Shown here piece after piece: positions 1-11,500 of a stretch of 64,000 nucleotides of DNA; the stretch's first letter is position 1, and each line of letters starts with the position of its first letter. Origin of the DNA: Teratosphaeria epicoccoides (lineage: Eukaryota > Ascomycota > Dothideomycetes > Mycosphaerellales > Teratosphaeriaceae); the NCBI GenBank assembly GCA_021401465.1, contig JADDMT010000016.1:124001-188000 (forward strand), read 5' to 3'. A model generated the notes under the pieces. That model was not told the origin of the DNA. It was given only the letters and a program-made list of their open reading frames with translations, and ran no database searches. A program made the position numbers and the translations under genes.

Positions 1-176
1 ACTTTGTCTTCGCTTGCGACATGCACACATTGCCATGTCAAATGCCAATATGCAGCACTGCTTCCCAGACATTTAGCGACTGAGCGCCTGACTTAGAGCA
101 TTGATGCACCGTGTCGATGATGAAATTTTCTTATAGGCGTCGAACTCTCCGATCGGTGCCAGGCGAGTCAGTCACC

Positions 177-942
177 TTAAACCGGGACATTGACCACATT
201 CAGCATCACCGTATTCGCTAATTGAACACTGCTAGCCACAACCTCGCCCATATACCCCTTTGCATACCAAATATAGGGCGCAACCCAAACGATGTGACCG
301 ACAAGCCCGAGAACCAGCGATCGCGCGATTCCAGCTCCAGTCATGATTCTGTTTTTCAGCATGGATCGGTAGAAGAAGTACGACGCCGGCACGAAATTGA
401 CGAGGGTGCTCAGCAGGCCCGCATTATACTCCTTGTCGACAATAGCCCTGATAATGTGCGTGGCGCTGTTGAACACAACCATGCCGTAGTAGTTCGCACC
501 GCCGGCAGACGGCTCAACGTATCGCAGAGACCAGGCTCCAACCCACATAGTTATGCCGTTGACAGCGAAGACTGGGAGGGGAGTTGCTGGGCAGTGATTT
601 GTATCTGGGTAGCCCTATCGAGTCCACATTAGTGCTGAGATCACCATGGCATGAATGCATACGTACAAGGTTTGAGCACAGCGATTGGTGAAACGAGTAT
701 GGCACGCCTTTGATGTCGTAGCCCCATTCCTCAAACTGGTGAAGCATGTACATCGGCCCACAGACGTAGCACCACCATCGAGGATCTCGCACTCGTAGAC
801 GCCAGGAGTCGAATGATCGTAAGTCACTTGGTCCTTCCTGCGTTTTCCACTCGCCGAACAGCAGTTGAATGGCAAGCATCGAACCGACTGTCAAGCTGAT
901 CCAAGGCCATTGACGGATGATATTGTCGATCTCTGGACTCAT
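177..942 (-). CDS. HXXEE domain membrane protein
   Basis: Two exons, complement(177..614, 667..942), encode 237 residues. The 52-nt intron at 615..666 has a GTACGT donor and a TAG acceptor, and joining in phase 0 keeps one frame. The HXXEE signature that names the family is visible as His68-Gln-Phe-Glu71-Glu72, just before the exon junction. Hydrophobic stretches lie near residues 14-30, around 100-115 and in two C-terminal blocks, as expected for a small polytopic membrane protein. The biochemical role of the family is not known. HXXEE proteins are best known from bacteria but also occur in fungi, so old horizontal transfer is possible but not shown by this sequence. No neighbour suggests a pathway. 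I am confident in the family and exon structure; function is open. Confidence 0.82.
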
Positions 943-1570
943 GGTGGCCGCGATGGTAGGACGAGATTAGCCAACTGCAGGCTTCGAGGTGGAGATATGT
1001 TTATCTCAACGTGAGTATCTTAGCTCAGTCGTCATACGTAGTAATGCTTTTTAGGGACCGACAGACCGAGGGACATGACCCACGGACTGACAAAGTTACC
1101 GGCTCGGACGAATTTCCGGACGACTTTTCTTGATCTCAATTATGCAAGTACTGATATGCACGAGAACATGTTCGGTCCAAACGTGAAAGTTTTCACATGA
1201 CGATCACTACGAAAGATCCCCGGCCTCTACATAGTCAGTCAATCAGGTATTTGGGCTTTTTGGTTGATCTCTGACTAGCTCATTGCAGCAGTCGATTCAC
1301 TTCTGACTGAATGATTGTGCATGGCGGTCGGTTCATGTCTGATCGACTAGCTCCCTCTTCATCGCTTCAGATAGCTGACCAACTAGATTGTAGTATCTTG
1401 ACAGCTAATGACGCGGGAAACCTTTCTCTCGGTCCGCAATCAATCGAAGCGGCTGAGAGCGATGCAATTGTTTAGAATATCACGATAACACTTGGACACT
1501 CGCCCTTGCAATCACAAAAATCCTGAACCTAGGAAGTCAGAGCAAGCCAGAGCGAGTCTGAGGAAGTCAA

Positions 1571-1620
1571 ATATGATCAGACATGGTCAGACATGGTAAG
1601 ATACGGTCAGATACGGTCAG
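1571..1620. repeat. 10-bp minisatellite, five units
   Basis: Five consecutive 10-bp units end in CAG or AAG: ATATGATCAG, ACATGGTCAG, ACATGGTAAG, ATACGGTCAG and ATACGGTCAG. Neighbouring units differ by 0-3 bases. The array runs straight into the palindrome at 1618..1649. No gene overlaps it. Confidence 0.85.
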
Positions 1621-1649
1621 ATATTCGGGTTCGAACCGTCCGATATCTG
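1618..1649. repeat. Interrupted 32-nt palindrome
   Basis: CAGATAT at 1618..1624 is matched by ATATCTG at 1643..1649. The inner arms CGG/CCG are also complementary, and the centre is the self-complementary GGTTCGAACC at 1628..1637. It could form a cruciform or bind a dimeric protein. It abuts the minisatellite. The central 10 bases resemble a tRNA B box, but no tRNA can be folded around it. Confidence 0.6.
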
Positions 1650-2101
1650 ATTGATCAAAATATTTCATGGACTGTTAAGAACACTCATCACGACCAGGCA
1701 TGTCGGTGCTGCAGTGCAAGAGAAGGAAGTTTCTGCTCGACCAACTGTCTTCGTCGAATGGGCTGCCGTTGCTCAAAGAGTACTCTAACACAGAACGAGC
1801 ATCCGCGCCACCAGGTTAGCTACGTACTGCCCATCTACACTTCCCATGATGTTCGTCTGCTCCTTGTGTCGTGATCGAGTCACCGCCTCCACGATCCCTC
1901 AGACGCACTACTCATTGAGCTCCCGAGCTGATAACTACCTACGAAGTCTCTGCGCTTTGTCAGGCACTCAGCTGCACGACATGAGGAGAAGAGTCTATCA
2001 AAGCACCCTGGTCTTCTCGAACAGACGCCGTGGTTTTCTCGCTGTCCGCAGAGGTCGAGGGGTCACAGCTTCGCAGCTCGCTATTGAACGCCCTGCAAGC
2101 T

Positions 2102-2628
2102 CTAGGCTTGTTCGTGGCTGGCCGTCTTCATCCGCCGGAAGACAGTGATGAGCAACGAGCTGCCAACAGCAAGCGCAGGTACAACAATCGTATTACCGCT
2201 CCAGGCTTGCCGCGCTAGATCAAAACATACTAAAGCACGGCAATGAAGAAGGCAAGACAAGCTGGATTGGCCCACAGAGCCTTGATAGTATGTTCCGGCG
2301 CCCGTAAAAGCTGCACAAAGCATTCCTTGCTCAGGAACCACACTCACACCGGCGCCATCAGACGCAGTAGGCGTTGCACTACCTGCAGCCACAACCAAGC
2401 CGCCTGTACCCGTCCTCCAACTACTACGACGCTACCGCCTATTTGCAAAGTCCAAGTCGTGAGCGAGTCTTCCAGAACATATCCATTGCTAGCACCAGTA
2501 ATGTCCAAGTCCTGCAAAACGGTCATGATAAAGGTGCGTGAACCAAATTCGAGCGATGTCTTCCCTTTGCCATCCTGAAGACTTTTGCCGGTCAATGTTA
2601 AACACGAATCTCGATAGCAAATGTGCAT
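2102..2628 (-). pseudogene. Decayed Ser/Thr-rich surface protein ORF
   Basis: Two overlapping minus-strand frames together look like the C-terminal part of a fungal extracellular glycoprotein. The first (2628 to about 2400) carries a repeat-like segment of the sort seen in fungal wall proteins, with the residues VLEDSLTTWTLQIGG followed by a valine run. A frame change near 2390-2400 leads into VVAAGSATPTASDGAG, a typical Ala/Ser/Thr/Gly linker, and then a hydrophobic stretch near the end that could be a membrane or GPI-attachment segment. A single frame does not cover both parts, and no signal peptide exon was found upstream. Relict status is an inference. A short intron around the frame change is an alternative that I could not place convincingly. 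Confidence 0.35.
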
Positions 2629-3707
2629 GGAAGTCTCAACTTCTAGATGTCGAGAGGCAACGACCAGCAGTCGTGACTCTCTGCGCTAGTTTTCGTGACT
2701 CCTGGAACACAGCGCAGCAGGCAAAATTCCAGGTCACTATCAAAGCCATGTTCTCGCTGACATGGAGCCAACTCGGATCATATGCTTTATGCTTCCTCGT
2801 GGCCGGACCGATCCCATTAGGTGTAAAAATTCGCGTTATTATAACGCGCGCACAAGCATAAGGTCAACGATGTAGCAGTCCAGTATACTAAACATCTTCC
2901 CAATCCTCCAGCGTGGCATTACTTAACGATTCGAGGACCTCTAACGTCCCGCGCAGCCTTGCCACTTCTCTCCAGGGACGTACCTCGCAAGCTGCCACTG
3001 GGAGGTGAACCAGGCGCAAGAACATGGACTCAGGCCCAGCAGAGTCCGCTGCCGGAAAAAAATCACCGCGACGACACGAGCATGCTGACCAAGTGTAAAC
3101 AGGACAGTAATCAAAAGCGATCGCCAAAGCAAAGCGTCGAGTGTATGCGCCAAAATGCCGCCCGTGTTTCGGATTCGCTGCATGTGATAGGATTTTCCTC
3201 AAAGGTGCGCAGCGGATGAACTTCCGGACGAACTCCTTCACCGGCAGCTTGCCCCGTTGCCGACTTGCAATCACCTTACTGATTTACATCCGCAAACGGT
3301 AATTCGGACACCGGAAGGGATGTAGTGAAATTGGTCGTCAGTAATGGATCCGGACACCGCCATACGGAACTCAGCCACAAGCCCACCGCTGCTAATGCCG
3401 CAAAATTGCCCTCCCTAGGGCAAAGACCAGACCATGCGATGCGTGTATCTTGTTTTCCATGTAAAAGTCTATCCATCTATCGATACCTGGGTCCATCGCG
3501 CTGCATACATACACTCAATGTACCTCCATAGGCCTGTCGCTCACTGTTAAAAGTTTACCTTCCGCCGTCAAACATGTCCTGTCCACCTCAAACAACCACA
3601 GCACTCGCCTCCGACCCCGACCCACCCCTCGCACCAGCCCGTTTGAAATGGCTCATCTCCTCAATCAGCACGCCCGTATCGATCGAGAACTTGATCGGCG
3701 AGTGCTC
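2629..3707. other. Intergenic, nothing recognised
   Basis: About 1.1 kb between the relict and the hexokinase stop codon. ORFs on both strands (for example 2888..3274 minus) have no recognisable domain and no splice logic that would extend them. The last 150 bases are probably hexokinase 3' UTR. Confidence 0.4.
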
Positions 3708-5291
3708 CTACTTCACGCCGCCAACTTCATTGTTCTTCGAGCTCGCAGCCGCGGTTCCCTTGAGCATACTCTCCGGATCGCGGATGCCTGCCAAATTGCC
3801 TTCTTGTACGCGCTTCAGCGTCAAGGCAGCGATGAGAGCAGCGCCGACACCAGATCCATCCTCGGCGGGCAAGATCTCCACGGGGTCGTGGCCGCGGCCG
3901 AGCGGCTTGCCGTCCCGACCAGTCTCCCAGTCGAGAATCTCCTTGAGAGCCTGTGCGCCACGCTGCTTGAAGTGCGGATACTTGTTAAACACCGAGCCGT
4001 CAGCGCCGACGTGTGCAGTCTTGTAGTTCTTCTTTTTGCAAATCGCTGCGACACCACACGCACCTAGTCCTTGTCAGTGCATTGTCATCAACCTTTACGA
4101 CAGATGGAACTTACTAAGTCTGGCGGCGCGCGTCCCGATTAGCTCAGCCAGACGCCTAATCAACTCGAGCTCCGGTTTGCTGGGCTTGATCTTTAAGCGG
4201 TCGACAAAGATATCGTGCGACTCTTGCAAGTTCTCGTATGGATCGTTCTCAATGTCCGACAGGAAGGAGGCATCAAGCGTGTATGGCTTCTTAAGATTCT
4301 TTATGTCCTGGTTCTCAAAGACCTTGCCCTGCTCGTGCAGATCCACAAGTACCAACCGGAATAGCTCGCCCAGGTACAGACCGGCAATCATCTTCTCGAA
4401 GGACTGTTGACCAGGTCGCGGCGAATCCTTGTCGACGACGATGTCGTACTTTGTGCGTGGCAGGATTTTGTGCTCGTTGTCGAAAGCGCCCCACTCGCAG
4501 TTGATGGCCATCTGCTGCTTCGGGTCCAGCTTCATGTATTCGAGCTTGGGAATCTCGCCGCACTCCTCCATGTATGCGGCGTTGCAACCAGTACCGAAAA
4601 TGCAGCCGATCCTCATCTCCGAGTCCGTGTAGGCACTAGCTATCATGGTACCCGTGGTGTCGTTGATCAGCGCTGTGAGCTTGATGGGCACGCCACGCTC
4701 CTCCAGCGCCTGCTCGAATGGTGGCACCACGTCCTTGCCCTCGACTCCGTCAATGTCGAAGCCCTTTGTCCAGCGCTGGAGCACACCGTGGTCAATGTAG
4801 TCCTGAGTCGCGGGGTAGGAGAAAGTGAAACCAAGAGGGAGCTTATCCAACTTCTCGCCCTCGTGGTGATACTCGATGAATTGCTGCAGACAGTCGGCAA
4901 CATAGCCCCAAAGCTCGTCGGCGGTGCCAGTCTTGAGCTCCTCGGGCATCTTGTACTTGCTCTGAATGATGTCGAACTCGCCCTTCTCCTCAGGCAGATT
5001 GATCTCACAGACACGCAAGTTGGTGCCGCCCATATCCAACGCCAGGAACGTGCCCGTCTCGTGTCCGGTTGGGAAGCCCATACACCAGGTCGGGTTCATG
5101 GGGATGCTGCCGCCTTCCTTTGACAGACCTTTGGTCAATTCAGAGACGAAGTGCGAGGCGATGGCTTTTAGCTTGGCAGTATCGACGGTGAACAGCTCTT
5201 CCAGCTTCTTGATCTCTTGCAGCAACTCTTTGGGGATGTCAGCCATGGAGCCCTTACGGCTCGGCTGCCTCCTAGGACCCAGGCCTACCAT
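3708..5291 (-). CDS. hxkA: Hexokinase
   Basis: Two exons, complement(3708..4063, 4115..5291), give 510 residues, close to the usual 490-500 of fungal hexokinases. The intron 4064..4114 has a GTAAGT donor and CTAG acceptor and splits a Ser codon in phase 1. The enzyme phosphorylates glucose and other hexoses at C6 with ATP, the entry step of glycolysis. Seen in the sequence: the phosphate-1/ATP loop with Asp86-Met-Gly-Gly-Thr-Asn, the sugar-binding LGFTFSYP block near residue 157, the catalytic-Asp segment INDTTGT, the adenosine-side GTGCNAAYME, and a C-terminal EDGSGVGAALIAA block. I chose the ATG at 5291, which gives MVGLGPRRQPSRKGSMAD, the conserved fungal N-terminus; an in-frame ATG at 5357 adds 22 atypical residues. 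It diverges from the ATP synthase inhibitor gene. Confidence 0.97.
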
Positions 5292-5908
5292 CTTGACGGT
5301 CTTTTGTGGTTGATCAGGTAGAGAAGGTGCGTCTCGGGGAGAATGATGGTGTCTCAATTATCCGAGGGTCTTGCGTCAAACGCTCAGAGGTGAGAGTTGT
5401 AGAGATCTGCATACAAATTATTGCAGTCAGCGCATGTGACAACATGAATGCATCCTCAATGTCCACCCCCCACCTCCCACCACACCATGCCTGCAGCCAT
5501 TCGACCGCTCTGGCAGCTCTGTCCCGTTGCAGTAGCTACATGCATAACGGGCAGACCACTTACCTACCCGGTCTCTGTATGACAAGCACGTGTTCACAGA
5601 ACAAAGAAAAGATGGTTAAAACTCATGTCGGAGCGCTGCTGTGCTCGGTCAATGCTTCAAAAGTCCCGTCCCACGCGCCAAAACATGCAAGAGCTTGTGA
5701 CGTAGTGAGCTTGTCAGTCAAGCAGGCACGACTGGTCCAAGCTCCTCGTGCCTTCCATGCCCAGACGTAACTCACCTGATCCGCCAGAGGAAACATTGAT
5801 TAACCCATATCAAGCCTCCCCCTTAGCAGCATATTGAAGAGGTACCCAGGCAAAACCCAGCAAGATCATCTATCACCCCACCCATCTGACCACTACCACA
5901 CAGCCACC
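5292..5908. promoter_or_regulatory. Shared promoter region, hexokinase/INH1
   Basis: This 617-bp region lies between two divergent start codons. A cytosine-rich tract at 5465..5480 includes CCCCAC at 5468..5473, whose complement GTGGGG fits the SYGGRG consensus of the carbon-catabolite repressor CreA/Mig1. That would suit a hexokinase gene, but one six-base match is weak evidence. The 5' UTRs of both genes must also lie here. Regulation is inferred only. Confidence 0.4.
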
Positions 5909-6266
5909 ATGTCCGCCCTCAAAACCATCACCAGCCAACTCCCCAAACTCCCCCCAACCACCACAACCCGCGCTTTCAGCATCGCCGCCCGCCGCATGGC
6001 TGCTGGCGACACCGGCGCCCCACGATCTGGTGGAGTCGCTCAGGGAGACGCGTTCAGCAGGAGGGAACAGGCGAATGAGGACTACAACATCCGACAGCGC
6101 GAGATGGAGAAGTTGAAGGCGTTGAAGGCCAAGATTGCCGAATCTGAGGCCCAGGTAAGATGACAAAGAAGATAGAATATGTGGTGGAGATGCGGGTGCT
6201 GACAGCGTTGTATAGCTGGCTAAGGACAAGAAGGATATGGACGATTTGGCAAGCAAGCAGAAGTAG
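5909..6266 (+). CDS. INH1: Mitochondrial ATP synthase inhibitor (IATP)
   Basis: Two exons, 5909..6154 and 6216..6266, encode 98 residues. The 61-nt intron has a GTAAGA donor and TATAG acceptor and falls between codons. The protein blocks ATP hydrolysis by the F1 part of ATP synthase when the mitochondrial membrane potential collapses. The first 30 or so residues are rich in Ser, Thr, Arg and Ala without acidic residues, as in a mitochondrial presequence ending near the RAFSIAARRMA segment. A Gly-rich hinge follows, then the inhibitory helix with DAFSRREQANEDYNIRQRE, and a charged coiled coil to the C-terminus. The chosen ATG has a good CAGCCACC context; an in-frame ATG at 5834 would add residues that spoil the presequence. 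The length fits the family. Confidence 0.93.
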
Positions 6267-7183
6267 GCGCAGATTGGCGGTAGGGACATCTTGAGTTAGA
6301 AGCATCGTGAGCATCAATCTATCCTCTCAGATCCAACATCTAGCTCTCACCAAGCCCTTCCACAACTCTGCCGTCCGACAGGGGCGCATGCGCGAGACTA
6401 GTTGTAATTTATAGCTCACACCACCAGATAGTCTGGTAATGGAGGGAGGTTTTGAGTCGTCAATGGCAGGACTGCAAAATTGACATGCGTATAGCCATTG
6501 CGTAACCCATATCGTCATCGCCTGGAATGCACACCTACCATCCTTCCTACCGCCGCGTCTGTCCAAGGATCTGGCGTGAGCCTGAATGGTTATGGTACTG
6601 TTTCCAAAGCCCAACTTTGCTCAGACATCAGGCAAAAGAGTCGAAATGTTAACGTACTAGGCTGTTGCCTCTGCACTTTGATTGCCAAAAATGGCGACCC
6701 GCTGAAGGCGGATGAGCGGAAGATAGCAAAGGCCTGGCTATGCATCATTAGCTCGCACAGCCCATTCATTACCTGTCTGGCCGGGAGCAGCTCCTGCACT
6801 GTGGTCAGCAGCCAGAGGGACGCCTCTTAACGGCATCTGGAGACACTGTCCCCGTACTATCCAGGCTTCCTGATGCCAAGGTCCACGTAATCAAATCAAT
6901 GTGGAAGTGGAATTTCTATAGAAGATTGAGGCAGTTCCATGGCAAAGTAGTCATCACGTTCAAGCCACATGCCATTGCGCTGTCTCGAACTACACATCAA
7001 TAGGCGCAGTCGGCACCGCAGACGCCCGGAAAGACATGGAAACGCACGCCCGGAAGAACCCCTTCATCCATAGGCAGCGCCTCAAGCATGCTGTATTGCT
7101 CGTCACTGATGCTCGTCCTTGGCCGCTGTGCTGCAGAATGCCTTCGTCTAACGTAACATTGTCCCCACGACAGACAAAGACCT
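6267..7183. other. Intergenic between INH1 and RPL19
   Basis: The genes converge, so both 3' UTRs lie in this stretch of about 0.9 kb. Small ORFs at 6327..6614, 6498..6830 and 6590..6799 overlap each other on opposite strands and show no domain. Nothing else was seen. Confidence 0.4.
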
Positions 7184-8142
7184 CTACTGCTCGCCAGCCG
7201 GGACGTCCTCGTCGCCTGCCATCTGGTTACGCTTTTGCTGGATACGCTCTTGTCTCCTCTCGCGGGCGGCCTTGGTCTTCGCACGCTTGGCATCCATCTC
7301 CTCCTTGAGCTTGACTTCACGGGCCTTCTCGGCCTTGGCCTTATGGATCTGAGGTGAGGTCAGTAATGGTCAATGTGTGGAAGCTCAATCATCAATCATG
7401 ATGTCATCCCAGCTGGGGAGGTCGAACATACGTGCTCAACAAGCGCACGCTTGTGCTTGAAGGTGTTACCCTTGCTCAGATGGTAGAGCTCGTGATAGAG
7501 GTGCTTGTCGATCTTGCCGGCAGCGCGGTACTTCACCAACAGACGGCGAAGGACACGCAGACGACGCATCCACATGACTTGACTGTATGTCGATGTCCGT
7601 CAGCATTTCCATTCACCATCCATACTTTGCCCGTATACCCGGCAGATTTCCTCTCCGGCCTGTCTTGAGATCCCCTCGCTCCATGTTGGTAGACTTACGT
7701 CGGCATACGCGCATCAGCAGTACCCTTCCTCTTACCGAAACCCCTATGTCTGCCAATCCGCCTCGCCGCCGTCAACTCCCGGGCACGGCTCCTCGAGTGC
7801 ATGGTGACGGGCTTCTGAATGATGAGCCCATCGGCGATGAGCTTGCGGATAGTCTGGCGCGAGTTGGCGTTGGAGATCTCGTTCACTTCGTTCGGGTCGA
7901 GCCAGATCTTGCGCTTGCCGCAGTCGGCCACGGACGCCGCCAGGCGCTTCTGAGTGCGGAGGTTGACCCTGTGCAGCACACGTTTGCGTTAGTATGTCTA
8001 TTCCCACCGACATTGAGACTCGTGAAGCCCTTTCGCCTCCTTGGATATATCCCTCTGGGCGCGTGTCGGCACGCCTGGGAGCCAATGTCGTTCCATATCT
8101 GTATTGACCGTTCGAAACAACAGGAAGACGCATTGCTTACAT
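7184..8142 (-). CDS. RPL19: 60S ribosomal protein L19 (eL19)
   Basis: Four exons, complement(7184..7348, 7432..7582, 7699..7968, 8141..8142), encode 195 residues. Exon 1 supplies only AT of the start codon; its G is the first base of exon 2. All introns have canonical ends: 7969..8140 (GTAAGC), 7583..7698 (GTAAGT) and 7349..7431 (GTATGT). The protein is a structural component of the large ribosomal subunit and takes part in an inter-subunit bridge. The family is clear from VNLRTQKRLAASV at the start, KRKIWLDPNEVNEISNANSR, the basic GRHRGFGKRKGTADARMP block, RRLRVLRRLL in the middle, and the long Lys/Arg/Glu-rich C-terminal helix ending near QQKRNQM. Multiple introns close to the 5' end are typical of fungal ribosomal protein genes. 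Confidence 0.96.
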
Positions 8143-8555
8143 CTTTGCGGCAGAGTTCGATGGTGTTTGGCAATGTCGACGGCGTCGGCTATCTCAGAGA
8201 GGAAGAAGTGGACAGGAGGGGTTTTGCGTGATGCCCCAAATCGATCTTCTTGGCACGTTTATTGGCGTGCGTACATGACTCAATGTCTCCACGTGACCAG
8301 CTCGCAAAAGTATGCGCACAGACTGGAAAGGCTTCTTGACGAGTATCTGACAGCACAACTTCCAGAACTTTGGGGACGCTGTTGACTGCTCGCAATATCA
8401 AATCAACTATCTAATCCTGAATCCATATATCAGACAACAGGGCTTATTGAATTTGAAAGACCCACTGGAAGAGCTTTGGGTTTGCTCTGTACTACTCATC
8501 ACATGCACGTTGCGTGTACACTGCGATACATCCATATCTCATCTCAGCACCACGG
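8143..8555. other. RPL19 upstream region
   Basis: This 413-bp gap holds the RPL19 promoter and 5' UTR and the 3' UTR of GCN1, which lies upstream on the same strand. I could not assign a specific TATA or activator site. Confidence 0.4.
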
Positions 8556-11500
8556 TCAATCATCCACAAAACTCCCCTCCCCGAAATCCACCTTTCCCAC
8601 GGACATAACCTCCCTCATATCCTCCACTTCATCGCTCGCCAAACCCAAACCCCCCTGTCCACCCTCCGCCTCCCTTCTCTCCTTCGCCTGCACCGCCAAC
8701 CTACTCGCAACCCTCTTGAAATACTCCGTCATCGATCTCTTCAGCCCCGGTGGCAACTCTGCTCCCGGTCCGGCCATATACTTGTCAAAAATTGCACTTT
8801 CCTCTTCCACCACTGAGAAGATGGACAAGAATGCCGCTTCTGCGGCAAGCTTGACTGGTATTACGAGGTCGCGCACGCAAGCGAAGATGGGTGGGACTAG
8901 GGTTTCGAGGTGTGGACGTATGAGATCATTGTCTTCGCGGCTGACTGTGCGAACAACGACAAGGGCGAGGCGGCGCGTGTCGATTGGGCCGCCGGGAGGC
9001 ACGACGGCTGCGAGAGCGTCGAAGAGGGGTTTGGTGGCTTCGAAGTTCTTGTTGTGAGTGGGAGTGAGAAGATATTTCCCTGCGGCTAGGACGCTGTTGT
9101 CGGAGATGTACCGTTCTTTGTGAGAAATGCCCTGCACGATGATGGAGCGTGTCATGTCGTCCAGCTGAGCCGTGAGCGCTTCCGGTGCTTCTGCGAGTAC
9201 GGCGTTGAGCGCCAGGACCGATGGGTGTGTGAAATGATTGGTCAGTACGCGTGCCTTGATGAGACCAGTTGCCGTCTCAGACGGTAGCACTTTGATGAGC
9301 GCACCGAGCAGCTTGGCGAAGGTGATGTTGAGCGTCTCATCACCCTCGCTACTTTCGGAATCGATGAGACCCAAGATTGAGTTCCTGGAGACCTCACTCA
9401 TGCTCGAGCCCGCCTTGCTGACGACTTCGAACAGTGCCTTCAGCATCGCGTTCCTGACACCAGCATCCGTAGTCCTCGAGCCCGTAACGAGCTCTGCAAT
9501 CAGTGGGTCGACACGTGGGGTCATCGTGATCAAGGTCCCCAAAGCACGGGCAGCTCTTGATCGAAGCACCTCGCTGGACGGATCCGCGAGTGACTTGGCG
9601 AAGGTACGCTGCAGCTGTGGCAAGAAAGGCTTTAGGAAGGTCGGAATCTTCTCAAGCAAATTGTTGAGCGTGAGTAGGATGGCGGACTTAAGTTCTGTCG
9701 AACGCTCTGACACCACACGAATGAGTGGGCCAGTAATCTGCGTGACAAATGGCTTCAAGCCATCTGAGCTGGTGCGATCCACCAAGTCTGAAACGGCGAG
9801 GGCGGCCTGAGTTCTCTGCTCTGCTGAGCCATTCATGAGACCTTGCAGGAATATGGGCAGGATAGCATTGATACCCTTCGGCAAAGAGAAGCCTGGGAGA
9901 GCATGCCCGGGCACACCGACCTGGTTGAGAGTCTGGCGGGTGGACACCACTAAGGACTCCATCTCCTCCTTCCGTAGACGAGACGTCAGTGCTGTGAGGG
10001 CTGTCCAGGCAGCCTTGACGACTCCGCTGTCCCTATCGTCGAACGCGATGAGCAATACGCGGATGAGATCTGGGTAGTAGCGAGAGAAGTCAATTTGCGC
10101 CTTCTCACAGAACTTGGCAAGATGCAGATCGGCTGCTGCACGCTTACGATGGTCGTCATGCTTGACGAGCGCAAGCATAGCACTCATCATTGTGTTCAAG
10201 CCATCGTACTCGTCGACAGATAAGATGATGGTATCGCAGGCAGCAACAAGCTCGCCCTTCAGCGACTCGTCCTTGCATGTCACAATGTTGTCCATGAGTG
10301 CATTTAGGATGTTGGGCAGTCTTCTGGTCATCGCAGTGCTTGCGACTTCAGCAAGGGATGCCAACGCACGGGCATTGAAAGCCGAAATGGGTGAAGTAAG
10401 CAGAGTGGGTAGCAAATTCGGCAGAATGATGTTCGATCTCGATGCCTCAGTCAGCAGCGTCAAGAGACCAGACAGTGCAGTCTCAGCATCATCCTCAGAG
10501 CGTAATAGACTCAGAAGATGGGGCAAGACTTGGTCGATAGCACGCTTGCCAATGACTTTCTGCAGCGAGTCGAAAGCCTCAGCAGCAGCCTCTCTGACAT
10601 CCTCATCGGAGTCAACCAGTGCGGAACGCATGACGGAGATGAGGGTCTTCTCGTACTCTTCGAGCGACTCCGGTGACGCAGAAGCGATAAGTTCGCGCAA
10701 AGCAATGCAGATACCTTGGCGGGCGTCTGTGTCGGTCGCTGTCTGCAGCCCCTCCTCCAGGGTTGGTAGCAAAGTCGCAAGAACACCTTCGCCAGCCTTG
10801 CGGATAAGCTCCCCAAGCGCATTGCCAGCAATAACTTTCTGCTCCATGTTCGAGCTTGCCAGCCTGCGAATGAGAAACCGAGTAAGAGTCGGAATTAGCT
10901 CCCGCAAGGTGCGTGGCGACGACACAAGTGCTTTCCAGACATTAATGGCTGCACTGCGTACAAGACCAGATGTGTCATTACGACAAATGTACAGCGCGGA
11001 GAGAACCCTGTTACGCTTTTCCTCGCCGAGAATCTCCAATAGTGATTGACCGGCCTCGTTGGCGTTCTCTTCCATCTCTTCTTGCCCGGTCTTTCCACTG
11101 ATGCCGGTAAGGTTAAACAGGAGGTCACCGACAAGCTCGACGGAGCTGAGACGGATGCGGTAACTGTCATCTGCGAGACCACGCTCAAGCTCAGGCAGCA
11201 GCAGATCCACTGAACGTGCCGCAAAGTTCTTCACAAGTAGACGACCAGCACGGAGAGCGGTCTCACGAATAGACTCGACGTCATCCGCTAGTCCGCCCAG
11301 GATAGGAGGTATGATCCTAGCCAGGTAGTTGGCAAAGCTCTGGCCGAAGCAAGCCGGCAGGAAGATAAAGAGCGACATGAAGCCTTCCCGAACAGATGGT
11401 TTGGAGCTCTGCACGTTTTGAAGAATGGTCGGCAAAGTTTCTTCGAGGCGACTTGTGCCAAGACCTGCAAGCACTTCTGACAATGCTTGAGCAGACCCAA

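Larger units (their letters stand above)
943..2101. other. Gene-free stretch with short repeats
   Basis: No coding region could be supported on either strand. ORFs here are short and low in recognisable protein character. The stretch contains the 10-bp tandem repeat and the palindrome listed separately. Motifs such as TGACTGA, TCAGTCA and GACTAG recur between about 1230 and 1400, giving a low-complexity look. Confidence 0.5.

Noticed and set aside
1628..1637. GGTTCGAACC resembling a tRNA B box
   Set aside because: No A box, acceptor stem or anticodon arm can be built around it; it is better explained as the centre of a palindrome.
4407..5123. 238-codon plus-strand ORF
   Set aside because: Antisense shadow of the hexokinase exon; the protein is low in family-like motifs while the opposite strand is clearly hexokinase.
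7587..8231. 214-codon plus-strand ORF
   Set aside because: Antisense to RPL19 exons and introns; no domain.
10114..11049. 311-codon plus-strand ORF
   Set aside because: Serine-rich antisense shadow of GCN1.
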